Below, piece by piece: positions 8,426 to 15,847 of a stretch of 40,368 bases of DNA (positions are counted from its first letter, which is position 1; every line of letters starts with the position of its first letter). The stretch is from JASHVB01 sp036489395 (GTDB lineage: Bacteria > Pseudomonadota > Alphaproteobacteria > Acetobacterales > Acetobacteraceae). A program made the translations under genes and the position numbers. The notes beneath the pieces are model-generated. The model worked only from the letters and a program-made list of their open reading frames with translations. It made no database searches and was not told the DNA's origin. The stretch covers positions 1-40,368 of the forward strand of contig DASXFW010000190.1 of NCBI GenBank assembly GCA_036489395.1. Direction: 5' to 3'.

Positions 8426-9388
8426 TTATTTGTTTGGCGGCGGCTCGGCGCTGTCGGTGGCGCGGGTCGGCGAGCCGTCCGGATTGAACGTCTCGATCGT
8501 CACCTTGGCACGCGCGTCCGCGGCGACCCTTTGCAGGGCCTCGTGGATCATCTTCTGCTGCAGCTCCGACGCGGCTTGCTCGAATGTCGGCACCGGCACC
8601 GGCTGGCGTTCCAGCACCTGGATCACATGCCAGCCGTACTCCGAGTGCACCGGCGTCGGCGTGACCTGGCCTGGCTGCAAGGCCAACTCGACCTTGGCGA
8701 ATTCGGGCGGCAGCTCACTCTGTTTGAAGAAGCCCATGTCGCCGTCTTTCGTCGCGCCGGCGCCTTTCGTTCCGCCCGCGCCACTCGACGCGGCATCATG
8801 GTTGGTGTCGTATTTCTTCCACAGGTCGTCGAACGAGGCGCCCTTGGCCAGTTGGGCGATGATCGATTTCGCCGTGGCTTCATCCGCCACCACGATCTGC
8901 CGTGCATGCACCTCCTGCTCCGCCGGCTTGCCGGCGATGTCGGCCTGGTAGCGGGCGCGCAGCGTGGCCTCGGTCACCAGCGGCGCGATTTCCTTGCGGA
9001 GCAGGGCAGTCTCCAGCGCCTGGTCGGACGCTTCCGTCATCTGCCTCTGCACGGCCGGATCCTTGTCCAGCCCATCCTTGCGCGCCTGAGTCTGCAACGC
9101 GCGATCGTCGATCATCTGGCGTAGCAGCATGGGGTAAAGCGTCTGCGGCGGCATGCCCTGCATCTGCGGCGGCAGGCTCTCGGCGGCTGCCTGCACGTCG
9201 CTCAGGCGGATCGGCTCTCCGGCCACCTTGGCGAGGATCGGGTTGTTTGCGGCGGGCGGGGTCGCGGCGGGTGGGGGCGCGGCGGGCGGGGGCGCGGACT
9301 GTGCCACAGCGAGCCCGGCGCAGAATGGCACCAGCAGGCACGCGGCAACGAGATGACGGACCGCGGCCCGAACAACAAGAGAAGGCAT
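8426..9388 (-). CDS. Periplasmic parvulin-type peptidyl-prolyl isomerase, divergent copy (320 aa)
   Basis: A PpiC/SurA-like foldase that would help outer-membrane or periplasmic proteins fold. Residues 1-29 form a signal peptide ending in AVAQ, followed by a proline/alanine linker. A SurA-like helical N-domain follows, then a parvulin domain from about 170 (EVHARQIVVADEATAK) to YGWHVIQVLER. Compared with its neighbour, the domain carries a Gly/Ala-rich insertion of about 20 residues (AASSGAGGTKGAGATK) and has lost the SEDP motif, so isomerase activity may be weak and chaperone activity may dominate. The ATG at 9388 is preceded by GGAG; the longer open frame upstream runs into the next gene and is not coding. 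It lies 68 bp after its paralogue and is probably co-transcribed with it. Confidence 0.88.
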   Translation of the reverse strand: MPSLVVRAAVRHLVAACLLVPFCAGLAVAQSAPPPAAPPPAATPPAANNPILAKVAGEPIRLSDVQAAAESLPPQMQGMPPQTLYPMLLRQMIDDRALQTQARKDGLDKDPAVQRQMTEASDQALETALLRKEIAPLVTEATLRARYQADIAGKPAEQEVHARQIVVADEATAKSIIAQLAKGASFDDLWKKYDTNHDAASSGAGGTKGAGATKDGDMGFFKQSELPPEFAKVELALQPGQVTPTPVHSEYGWHVIQVLERQPVPVPTFEQAASELQQKMIHEALQRVAADARAKVTIETFNPDGSPTRATDSAEPPPNK

Positions 9389-9456
9389 GAATACTCCGGA
9401 CGAAGCAGGGGGGATTTTGCCGGAAGCGCCCTGGGAAGGCCAGGGGCGGCGTTTCG

Positions 9457-10437
9457 CTACTTTGCAGCCGCAGCCGGCGGCCCGCCGAGGCGGGTGCCGC
9501 CGTCCATCGGCGTGCCGTCCAGGTTCCACTTGTGGATCGTCAGGTCCGAACGCGCCTTCGCCACCACCTCGCGCACCGCATCCTGCATCAGCTCTTCGCG
9601 GAGCTTGTCGTGCACCTCGGAATAGCCGGGCGGCGCGACCAGCCGGCGCTCGATCACCTTGATGACATGCCAGCCGAACTCGTTGTGGATCGGCTGGTCC
9701 GCCACCTGTCCCGGCTGCAGCGAGAACGCCACGTCGGCAAAGCCCGGCCACACCTGCTCGCGGCGGAAAAAGCCCAGGTCGCCGCCGGTCTTAGCGTCCG
9801 GATCCTCGCTGACCTGACGCGCGAGCGTGGCGAAATCGGCGCCGGCCTTCAGTTGCGCGATGACTTTGTCCGCCTCTTCCTTGCTGCTGACTAGAATGTG
9901 GCGCGCGTGGACTTCCTCGGTCGCCGGGCGGTCGGCATAGAGCTGATCGTAGCGCGCCTTGATCGCCGCCTCGGTCACCTTGGGCGCGGCATCCAGTGCC
10001 AGGATCGCGGCTTCCAGCACGCGTTCCGTGGCGTCCTCGATATCCTTCTTGATGATCGGATTGTCTTCCAGGCCCTGCCGGCGGGCCATCATCACCAGCG
10101 ACTCATGATCCACCATGCGGTCCAGCAGCACGGGGTACAGCGTATTGAACGGCACGCTGCGCAAGTTCGCCGGCAACGCGCGCTCGGCCCGCCCCAGATC
10201 GCTGAGGTAGATCGGATGGCCTTCCACGCTGGCGACCACCGGATCGGTATCGGCGCGCCCCAGCGGAAGGTCCTCCGCCTCCGGCAATGGCTGAGTGGCG
10301 GAAGGCGTGGCCGGCCTGGGGGTGTTTGCCGGGTCCTTGTCGGCCGCCGCCGCGGGCAGCGCGGCCAAGGCCGCAAGAACGCCGATGATCGTCAGGCGGC
10401 AGAGGCTCCGGCCAATGGGTTGTAGCCAGTTCGGCAT
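9457..10437 (-). CDS. Periplasmic parvulin-type peptidyl-prolyl isomerase (326 aa)
   Basis: The first of two tandem PpiC-like foldases. The signal peptide spans residues 1-32 (hydrophobic LTIIGVLAALAALP, cleavage after AAA). After a Pro/Thr linker comes a SurA-type N-domain and a canonical parvulin domain: EEVHARHILVSSKEEA, then SEDPDAKTGGDLGFF, then NEFGWHVIKVIER. Two-domain organisation and length match alphaproteobacterial homologues often found upstream of argJ. The ATG at 10437 has GGAGCGGAA immediately before it, which decides against an upstream in-frame ATG at 10464. It is divergent from the SPOR lipoprotein gene across 145 bp that must hold both promoters. About a third of residues look identical between this protein and the following copy, so the pair arose by an old duplication. 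Confidence 0.9.
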   Translation of the reverse strand: MPNWLQPIGRSLCRLTIIGVLAALAALPAAAADKDPANTPRPATPSATQPLPEAEDLPLGRADTDPVVASVEGHPIYLSDLGRAERALPANLRSVPFNTLYPVLLDRMVDHESLVMMARRQGLEDNPIIKKDIEDATERVLEAAILALDAAPKVTEAAIKARYDQLYADRPATEEVHARHILVSSKEEADKVIAQLKAGADFATLARQVSEDPDAKTGGDLGFFRREQVWPGFADVAFSLQPGQVADQPIHNEFGWHVIKVIERRLVAPPGYSEVHDKLREELMQDAVREVVAKARSDLTIHKWNLDGTPMDGGTRLGGPPAAAAK

Positions 10438-10582
10438 TTCCGCTCCGTCGCGACGCTTCGGCACAGGCTTTCAGCTTGTGGTGGGATCATGATCGAACCG
10501 GCGTGGCGGAACAAGCGGAGAAGGAATATGCAGCCGCGTTGCGGCAGGTTGGCTCGGCGGCGGTGCGGAACGTAACTGTAAG

Positions 10583-11296
10583 ATGATGGCTCGATATCGG
10601 ATGCGACGGATTGGCTTGTTCTGCGTATGCCTCGTCCTGGCGGGTTGCGGTAGCAATGCGCGCTGGCACGACTCTGGCCCGACGGCCATGCTGCCCGCAC
10701 CGATCGAGAACAGCCTGAACATGCGGCGGATGATGGGGGACGCTGCCGACGTGGCGCCGTTGCACCCGGAGCCTGGTGATATCTGGGCGGGGATCGTTCC
10801 GACACAGCCGCCCGAGGCGCTCACGCCATTTTCCCGGGGGGCTGCCGGCGCGGCTGGCACCGTCCGGGTGGCGCCAGCAGCCTCGCCCGGGTCTGCAGCC
10901 GGGTATGCGCCTGGGGCCGCGGCGCCTTCTGTGGCCGCGTTGCCCGCCCTGGCCGCGCCGCCTCCCGTGCCGGCGCGCCGTCGTCCTGTGGCGGTCGCCG
11001 CCCGTCCTGCGGTCGCATCACCCATGCGGCCGGCGCCCCAGGCCACGACGGTCCAGCTTGCCGCAGCGGGCACGGCGCAGAACGCAGTGCAGGCCTGGCA
11101 GGCGTTGCAGAAACGCCTGCCCCGGCTGGTGCGCGGACATCCGCCTGAGGTCAGTTCGGCCGACGTGAATGGCAGGATGGTCTGGCGCCTGCGGACCAGG
11201 GGTTTCGCCACAATCGCCGAGGCCGACTCGTTCTGCGCCAGGGTCCGCGCGGCGAAGTCGAACTGCTGGGTGGTGGGCCGTTCGGACGAGCCGTAG
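10583..11296 (+). CDS. SPOR-domain lipoprotein (237 aa)
   Basis: Probably an envelope lipoprotein that binds denuded peptidoglycan at the division septum, the known property of SPOR domains. Residues 1-22 carry a lipoprotein signal with lipobox LAGC (Cys22). A long Pro/Ala-rich linker (about 90-150) would span the periplasm. The C-terminal domain (about 152-232) has the SPOR pattern VQLAAAGTAQNAVQAW, a central WRLRTRGFATIAEAD, and CARVRAAKSNCWVV at the end. Two ATG codons in tandem (10583 and 10586) could each start translation; no strong ribosome site decides. The gene is divergent from ppiC and convergent with the HD phosphohydrolase gene. Other septal proteins with SPOR domains cannot be told apart by sequence alone. 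Confidence 0.75.
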   Translation: MMARYRMRRIGLFCVCLVLAGCGSNARWHDSGPTAMLPAPIENSLNMRRMMGDAADVAPLHPEPGDIWAGIVPTQPPEALTPFSRGAAGAAGTVRVAPAASPGSAAGYAPGAAAPSVAALPALAAPPPVPARRRPVAVAARPAVASPMRPAPQATTVQLAAAGTAQNAVQAWQALQKRLPRLVRGHPPEVSSADVNGRMVWRLRTRGFATIAEADSFCARVRAAKSNCWVVGRSDEP

Positions 11297-11333
11297 AGCG
11301 TGATAACCCGCACGCCGACGGGCGTTTCCGGCG

Positions 11334-11972
11334 CTAGGTCTCGCCGCCGACCTCGCGCGCAATGTTGCGTCGTGCCTGTGCCGCGAAGGCCGCGGCGATC
11401 GGTGCCGAGCGATACAGTGCGGGTGCCGATTGGAGTTTGCGCAGGAAGCCGACGCGCCGCTGTTGCCAATCGCATTCGGGGACGTGGCGATACTCGACGC
11501 GCAGAGCCCGGGTATTACGGGCAAACAGCCCCGGCTCCTCTCCCAGCGGGGTAAGGTCGAGATCGAGCATCCACAGCAAGGCGCGCTGCCGCAGGGTGCG
11601 ATCCGGGCGCGGCGCCAGGTGGTCGGCGGTCGCCAGGATCGCCTGAGCGACCCAGTCGATGTCGCGTGCGGCGAGGTTGCCCGGCGCGGAGTGGCGCCAC
11701 AGCAGTGCGGACCGGTGTTCGTTGTCTGGTCGTGACGGATCGTAGATCGCGTCGTGGAACAGGATGGCGCAGGCGATCAGGCGGGAGAGGCGGGGGCCGG
11801 CGAAGGGCGTTCCTGTGCCGTAACGGCGGTGCCGGATCCACAGGTACCCGAGATGGTGCAGCCCGTGATAGTGCCGCCCCGGCGCGCCCATGCGGCGCAG
11901 CACGTCGATCCGCGCATGCTCTGGGAGGGCAGCGGTGATCAGCAAGTGATGCAGTGTGGCGCCGATCCGCAT
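11334..11972 (-). CDS. HD-superfamily metal-dependent phosphohydrolase (212 aa)
   Basis: Matches the COG4339 type of predicted metal-dependent phosphohydrolases. Metal-binding features are visible: HYHGLHH at residues 34-40, FHDAIYD with the paired His73-Asp74, and ATADHLAP near 112-119. Length is usual for the group, whose substrate is unknown. The ATG at 11972 begins the family-like sequence. There is no signal peptide, so it should be cytoplasmic. A plausible minus-strand promoter with an inverted repeat over its -10 lies at 12142-12186, which would give a leader of about 180 bases. The gene is convergent with the SPOR lipoprotein gene, 37 bp away. Confidence 0.8.
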   Translation of the reverse strand: MRIGATLHHLLITAALPEHARIDVLRRMGAPGRHYHGLHHLGYLWIRHRRYGTGTPFAGPRLSRLIACAILFHDAIYDPSRPDNEHRSALLWRHSAPGNLAARDIDWVAQAILATADHLAPRPDRTLRQRALLWMLDLDLTPLGEEPGLFARNTRALRVEYRHVPECDWQQRRVGFLRKLQSAPALYRSAPIAAAFAAQARRNIAREVGGET

Positions 11973-12141
11973 CGGCTAGCCGGGACCGGTGCCGCAAAAC
12001 GCCCCAGCGGAACGCCATCGCGGTAACATGACGTGAAAGAAACGGCGCCGCCCGTACTGCGGGACGTGCAACGCCACAGCAATTGTCGCATTACGCCGCG
12101 GCGTCACCTTGGGGCTCCTGGTCGGCATCGGGTTTCTTTAG

Positions 12142-12160
12142 ATTAGCCCGTTAAGCTAAT
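12142..12160. promoter_or_regulatory. Inverted repeat overlapping a -10 element, possible operator
   Basis: ATTAGC and GCTAAT are separated by 7 bases in a locally A/T-rich island. The right arm overlaps the minus-strand -10 (AATATA on the plus strand at 12158-12163), a usual position for a repressor. No regulator gene is adjacent. Confidence 0.4.
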
Positions 12161-12186
12161 ATATCAGCCACAACAGGCGTCGGCAA
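12158..12186 (-). promoter_or_regulatory. Candidate promoter for the HD phosphohydrolase gene
   Basis: On the minus strand TTGCCG (12186-12181) is followed after 17 bases by TATATT (12163-12158), four and five of six matches to the sigma-70 consensus. The first gene downstream on this strand begins at 11972. The long leader of about 180 bases is unexplained. The stretch 11973-12449 otherwise holds only the Hsp20-like remnant noted below and no convincing gene. Confidence 0.4.
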
Positions 12187-12239
12187 TGCAACAATTATTG
12201 TGTTGCGCTGTGCCGACGGCATGCCCCCCGCGCATGCGA

Positions 12240-12330
12240 GGGCGACCCGGGGAGGGCGAGCTCCAGCTTGTTGAACATGCGGTCCAAGCCAGTGTCGGCG
12301 CGCGAAAACGGCGAGAAGCCGAATTTCCCG
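12240..12330 (-). pseudogene. Possible 5' remnant of a small heat-shock protein (Hsp20) gene
   Basis: The minus strand encodes KFGFSPFSRADTGLDRMFNK followed by LELAL, which resembles the N-terminus of IbpA-type Hsp20 proteins (pattern F-x-SP-x-x-R-x-x-x-G-x-DRxFNxLE). No start codon sits at the expected place and no alpha-crystallin domain follows, so only a broken leftover is present. The match is short and could be chance. Confidence 0.35.
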
Positions 12331-12449
12331 GATGGGCGCCCGACATGCCGCACATGGTTGCCGGCGTGGCGCGTTTGGGACATCGGATGTGCGCTTGCGG
12401 CAGATGTCGCGGCGAGGCCAGATGCGCGGCATGCAGTGGAGGATTGACG

Positions 12450-13235
12450 ATGGCGGAAGCGCGGATGCGGCGGATCGTCGTGCACGGGGACGTTCGGATC
12501 GAGGTGATCGACGAGGGGAGTGGCCCGTTGCTGGTGCTGTTGCCGTCTGCGGCACGTGATTCGGAGGATTTCGACGAGGTAGCCGCCGCGTTCGCGCAAT
12601 CCGGACTGCGCGTGTTCCGGCCGCAGCCGCGCGGCATGGGACGCAGTACGGGACCGCTGGAGGGGCTGACCTTGCACGACTATGCCGCCGACGTGGCGGC
12701 GGTGATCGAGGATGCAGGCACCGGACCGGCGGTGGTGCTGGGCCACGCCTTCGGCCAATGGGTGGCGCGGACGCTGGCGACGGATCGGCCCAACCTGGTG
12801 CGAGGAGTCGTGCTCGCCGCGGCGGCCGCCAGGTCGATTCCGCCGTATCTGCGGGAGGCGCAGGGCAAGTGCGTCGATGTGACGCTGCCGGAGGACGAGC
12901 GGCGGGCGGCTTTGCGCGTGGCGTTCTTCGCACCGGGGCACGAACCGCCGGCGGATTGGCTGTCCGGCTGGCACCTGGCGGCGCATCGCAGCCAGCGTGC
13001 CGCGGTGGCCGCGACGCGGCAGGAGGAATGGTGGCAGGGCGGGACCGGACCGGTGCTCGATTTGCAAGGCGCGCAGGACCCGTGGCGGCCGCGCGATACG
13101 GCGGACGATTTCCGCCGCGACCTGGGGGCGGAGCGGGTGACGGTGGCGGTGCTGGACGATTGCAGCCACGCGATGCTGCCGGAACATCCGCAGGCGGTCG
13201 TGCGGGAAGTGCTGGCGTGGATGCGGCGGTTGTAA
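12450..13235 (+). CDS. Alpha/beta-hydrolase-fold protein lacking the nucleophile serine (261 aa)
   Basis: The fold is clear: oxyanion region near LLPSAARDS, then the elbow VVLGHAFGQWVARTLA at residues 95-110, an acid at Asp210 (LDLQGAQDPW) and a histidine at His240 (DDCSHAMLPEHP). The elbow should read G-x-S-x-G; here it is G-H-A-F-G with codon GCC, so residue 100 is alanine rather than serine. Ordinary esterase or lipase chemistry is therefore unlikely, although the other two triad positions remain. It could be a cofactor-independent oxygenase or lyase-like relative, a binding protein or an inactive paralogue. The start at 12450 has GGAGG seven bases upstream; the open frame further upstream lacks family sequence. 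It is convergent with hpnH across a repeat-filled gap. Confidence 0.8.
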   Translation: MAEARMRRIVVHGDVRIEVIDEGSGPLLVLLPSAARDSEDFDEVAAAFAQSGLRVFRPQPRGMGRSTGPLEGLTLHDYAADVAAVIEDAGTGPAVVLGHAFGQWVARTLATDRPNLVRGVVLAAAAARSIPPYLREAQGKCVDVTLPEDERRAALRVAFFAPGHEPPADWLSGWHLAAHRSQRAAVAATRQEEWWQGGTGPVLDLQGAQDPWRPRDTADDFRRDLGAERVTVAVLDDCSHAMLPEHPQAVVREVLAWMRRL

Positions 13236-13246
13236 TTCCAGGCAGC

Positions 13247-13576
13247 GGAATGGCTGACTCTTCGGCCGTGTCCCCACGTCATGCCGACGAAGGTCGGCAT
13301 CCATGACTCATACCAAGCGTCGGAAAGTTTGACCCATGTGTCATGGCCGGCCCACGGGTCGCGCCAAAGGCGCGCCCGAGGACAGGCTCCGGCTGGCCAC
13401 CCGCGGCTTTGCCGCCGACACGCTGCGAGTCGTGGGTGCCCGGGCCAAGCCCGGGCATGACACAAGAGTCAGCGTCAACGACGCCTGGTATTACGGTTGC
13501 TGCATGCCGCAAAGGCGTGGATGCCGACCTGCGTCGGCATGACGGTGGGGGCACGGCCGAAGAGTCAGCCAATTCC
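13247..13576. repeat. Nested inverted-repeat element in a convergent gene gap
   Basis: Outer arms at about 13247-13303 and 13518-13576 both contain GGCTGACTCTTCGGCCGTG and CGTCATGCCGACG in inverted orientation. A second pair of 41-base arms lies inside (13310-13350 and 13451-13491), starting ATACCA and sharing GCGTCG and TGTGTCATG. The centre has a REP-like CCCGGGCCAAGCCCGGG. The element fills the 361-bp gap between the stops of the alpha/beta hydrolase and hpnH genes. No gene or T-run terminator is visible in it. Confidence 0.75.
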
Positions 13577-13596
13577 GCACCCGGTATGAAACCGCG

Positions 13597-14769
13597 TCAA
13601 TCCGCCGCGTCGGCGACCTGGTCTTCCGCGTTGTGCTTCTGCGCCCGGATATGCGTCAGCGCATGCTCTACGTGGCGGGAGAACACATATTCGGCAGGCC
13701 GCTGGTTCTCCAGCGGGATTTCCGGCGCCATCTCGCCTTCGGTGCGGATGCCGCGCAGCACCTGGGCGGCGGCACGCCACGGGCGGCGGATCGTTTCGTT
13801 CACGGCGGTGGCTTCATAACCCGAATGCACCATGCATTCGGCGCATTTCGCGTAATTGCCGGTGCCGTAACGATCCCAGTCCGTGTCTTCCATCAGCTCG
13901 CGGAAGGTCTTCGCGTAGCCTTCACCCAGCAGGTAGCAGGGGCGCTGCCAGCCGAAATAGGTGCGTGTCGGGTTGCCCCACGGCGTGCAGTGGAAACTCT
14001 GGTTGCCGGCCAGGAAGTCGAGGAACATGGACGACTGGTTGAACGCCCATTTCTTCTTGCCGGCGCCACGCTTGCCCGCCGCTTGCCGCGCGAAGATGCC
14101 GCGGAACAATTCCTTGGTGCGGCGGCGGTTGAGGAAGTGCTGCTGATCCGGTGCGCGTTCATAGGCATAGCCCGGAGACACCGAAATCCCATCCACCCCC
14201 ATCGCCATCACGTCGTCGAAGAACGCAGCCACCCGCTCGGGCTTCGCGGTATCGAACAACGTGCAGTTGATAATGGTGCGGAAGCCGCGGCGCTTGGATT
14301 CGGCGATCGCCGCCACCGCGCGGTCGTACACCCCGTCCTGGCAGACCGATATGTCATGCTCCTCACGCGAGCCATCCAGGTGCACCGACCAGGAGAACCA
14401 CTTGCTCGGCTTGAACAAGCGCATCTTCTTTTCGAGCAACAGCGCGTTGGTGCAGACGATGACGAACTTCTTGCGCGCGATGGCGCCCTCGACGATCTGG
14501 TCGATCTCCCGGTGCAGCAGCGGCTCGCCGCCGGCGACCACCACGACAGGGGCGCCGCACTCGTCGATCGCCTCCATGCACTGCGCGACCGACAGACGCT
14601 GGTTCAGGATCTCCGCCGGATAGTCGATCTTGCCGCAGCCGGCGCAGGCCAGGTTGCAGCGGAACAGCGGCTCCAGCATCAGCACGAGCGGGTAGCGCTT
14701 GCGTCCGATCAGGTGCTGCTTCAGCACATAGGCGGCGACACGGATTGCCTGGTTCAACGGCACGGCCAT
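13597..14769 (-). CDS. hpnH: Adenosyl-hopene transferase HpnH, radical SAM enzyme (390 aa)
   Basis: HpnH joins the adenosyl group of SAM to diploptene, the first committed step toward extended (C35) hopanoids that stiffen bacterial membranes. The radical-SAM iron-sulfur motif is CNLACAGC (Cys38, Cys42, Cys45), followed by VVVAGGEPLLH (about 76-86) and the HpnH-typical SVHLDGSREEHD and SVSPGYAYERAPDQQ stretches. A C-terminal region with CTPWGNP, CYLLGEGY and CAECMVHSGYE carries further conserved cysteines. Length matches characterised HpnH proteins. The ATG at 14769 has GAGGAG upstream. The gene starts 14 bp after the ispH stop, so the two form an operon that links isoprenoid precursor supply to hopanoid tailoring. 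Confidence 0.95.
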   Translation of the reverse strand: MAVPLNQAIRVAAYVLKQHLIGRKRYPLVLMLEPLFRCNLACAGCGKIDYPAEILNQRLSVAQCMEAIDECGAPVVVVAGGEPLLHREIDQIVEGAIARKKFVIVCTNALLLEKKMRLFKPSKWFSWSVHLDGSREEHDISVCQDGVYDRAVAAIAESKRRGFRTIINCTLFDTAKPERVAAFFDDVMAMGVDGISVSPGYAYERAPDQQHFLNRRRTKELFRGIFARQAAGKRGAGKKKWAFNQSSMFLDFLAGNQSFHCTPWGNPTRTYFGWQRPCYLLGEGYAKTFRELMEDTDWDRYGTGNYAKCAECMVHSGYEATAVNETIRRPWRAAAQVLRGIRTEGEMAPEIPLENQRPAEYVFSRHVEHALTHIRAQKHNAEDQVADAAD

Positions 14770-14783
14770 TCAGGGCGAACTCC

Positions 14784-15710
14784 TCAGGCGTCGGCCAGTT
14801 CGGCCGGGAAGCGGAAACGCACGTTCTCATTCACGCCGTTCAGCGTGGTGATTTCAACCTCGCCGAAGCGGCTGAGGCCGTCCAGCACGCCGCGCACCAG
14901 CATTTCCGGTGCCGACGCGCCGGCGGTCAGACCGACGGTAGCCACCCCGGCGAACCATTCGGGCTGCAGCGACCCGGCGTCCTCGATCAGGTAGGCGGGC
15001 TTGCCCAGCTCTTGGCCGATCTCGCGCAGCCGGTTGGAATTGGACGAATTGCGCGAACCGACCACCAGGATCACATCCACTGCCCGCGCCAGGTCGCGCA
15101 CCGCCTGCTGGCGGTTCTGCGTCGCATAGCAGATATCCCGCACGTCCGGCCCCACGATCGTCGGGAACCGCTGCTCCAGTGCCTGGATGATGCCACGGGT
15201 GTCGTCCACCGACAGCGTGGTCTGGGTGATGTAGGCGAGCTTGTCCGGGTCGCGCACCTTCAGGCCGGCCACGTCGTCCACCGTCTGCACCAGGTGCACC
15301 TTGGCGGGGACCTGGCCGATCGTGCCCTCGACCTCGGCGTGGCCGGCATGGCCGACCAGGACGATTTCACGCCCCTGGGCGGCGTAGCGGCGGCCCTCGT
15401 TGTGGACCTTGGCGACCAGCGGGCAGGTGGCGTCGATCACCGGCAGGTCGCGGTCGCGCGCCAGTTGCTCCACCCGCTTGGCGACGCCGTGGGCGGAGAA
15501 CACGGTGCGGGCGCCGGGCGGGATTTCGTCGAGCTCATCGACGAAGATGGCGCCGCGGGTGCGCAAATTCTCCACCACGTGACGATTGTGCACGATCTCA
15601 TGCCGTACGTAGATCGGGGGACCGTATTTCTTGAGCGCGCGCTCGACGATCTCGATCGCCCGCTCCACGCCGGCGCAGAAGCCTCGTGGCTGGGCCAGGA
15701 CAACCCGCAT
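14784..15710 (-). CDS. ispH: 4-hydroxy-3-methylbut-2-enyl diphosphate reductase IspH (308 aa)
   Basis: IspH catalyses the last step of the MEP pathway, reducing HMBPP to IPP and DMAPP with a 4Fe-4S cluster. The three cluster ligands are visible as Cys12 (AQPRGFCAGVERA), Cys96 (IDATCPLV) and Cys194 (DICYATQNRQ). VGSRNSSNSNRL at about 218-229 is the substrate-binding block. Length is typical. The ATG at 15710 follows AAAGGAG; the much longer open frame upstream runs through the lipoprotein and the opposite-strand gene and is not coding. It leads a two-gene operon with hpnH. The pairing is sensible, since IPP feeds squalene and hopene synthesis, although squalene synthase and cyclase genes are not in this window. 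Confidence 0.95.
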   Translation of the reverse strand: MRVVLAQPRGFCAGVERAIEIVERALKKYGPPIYVRHEIVHNRHVVENLRTRGAIFVDELDEIPPGARTVFSAHGVAKRVEQLARDRDLPVIDATCPLVAKVHNEGRRYAAQGREIVLVGHAGHAEVEGTIGQVPAKVHLVQTVDDVAGLKVRDPDKLAYITQTTLSVDDTRGIIQALEQRFPTIVGPDVRDICYATQNRQQAVRDLARAVDVILVVGSRNSSNSNRLREIGQELGKPAYLIEDAGSLQPEWFAGVATVGLTAGASAPEMLVRGVLDGLSRFGEVEITTLNGVNENVRFRFPAELADA

Positions 15711-15847
15711 CGCGTCTCCTTTGCCTCTCCCGGGCGAGGCAAAAAACCCACTGGTCAGGTCGGATATGGCATGCCGGGCGGGACGCGGCAACGCCGCCGG
15801 ACGCAAGGGTGGCTCACGGGAGAGAGAGGCGGGAGGACAGGGCGCGA

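Noticed and set aside
9389..9751. Upstream extension of the second parvulin gene
   Set aside because: It runs into the first parvulin gene in another frame, and a signal peptide with ribosome site starts at 9388.
11979..12128. Fifty-codon minus-strand frame in the leader of the HD phosphohydrolase
   Set aside because: No ribosome site and an Arg/Pro-rich composition typical of chance frames in this GC-rich DNA.
12186..12449. Upstream extension of the alpha/beta hydrolase frame
   Set aside because: Cys/Arg-rich residues without family similarity; GGAGG sits seven bases before the ATG at 12450.
13247..13576. CRISPR array
   Set aside because: The repeats are inverted and nested, with no regularly spaced direct repeats and no cas genes.
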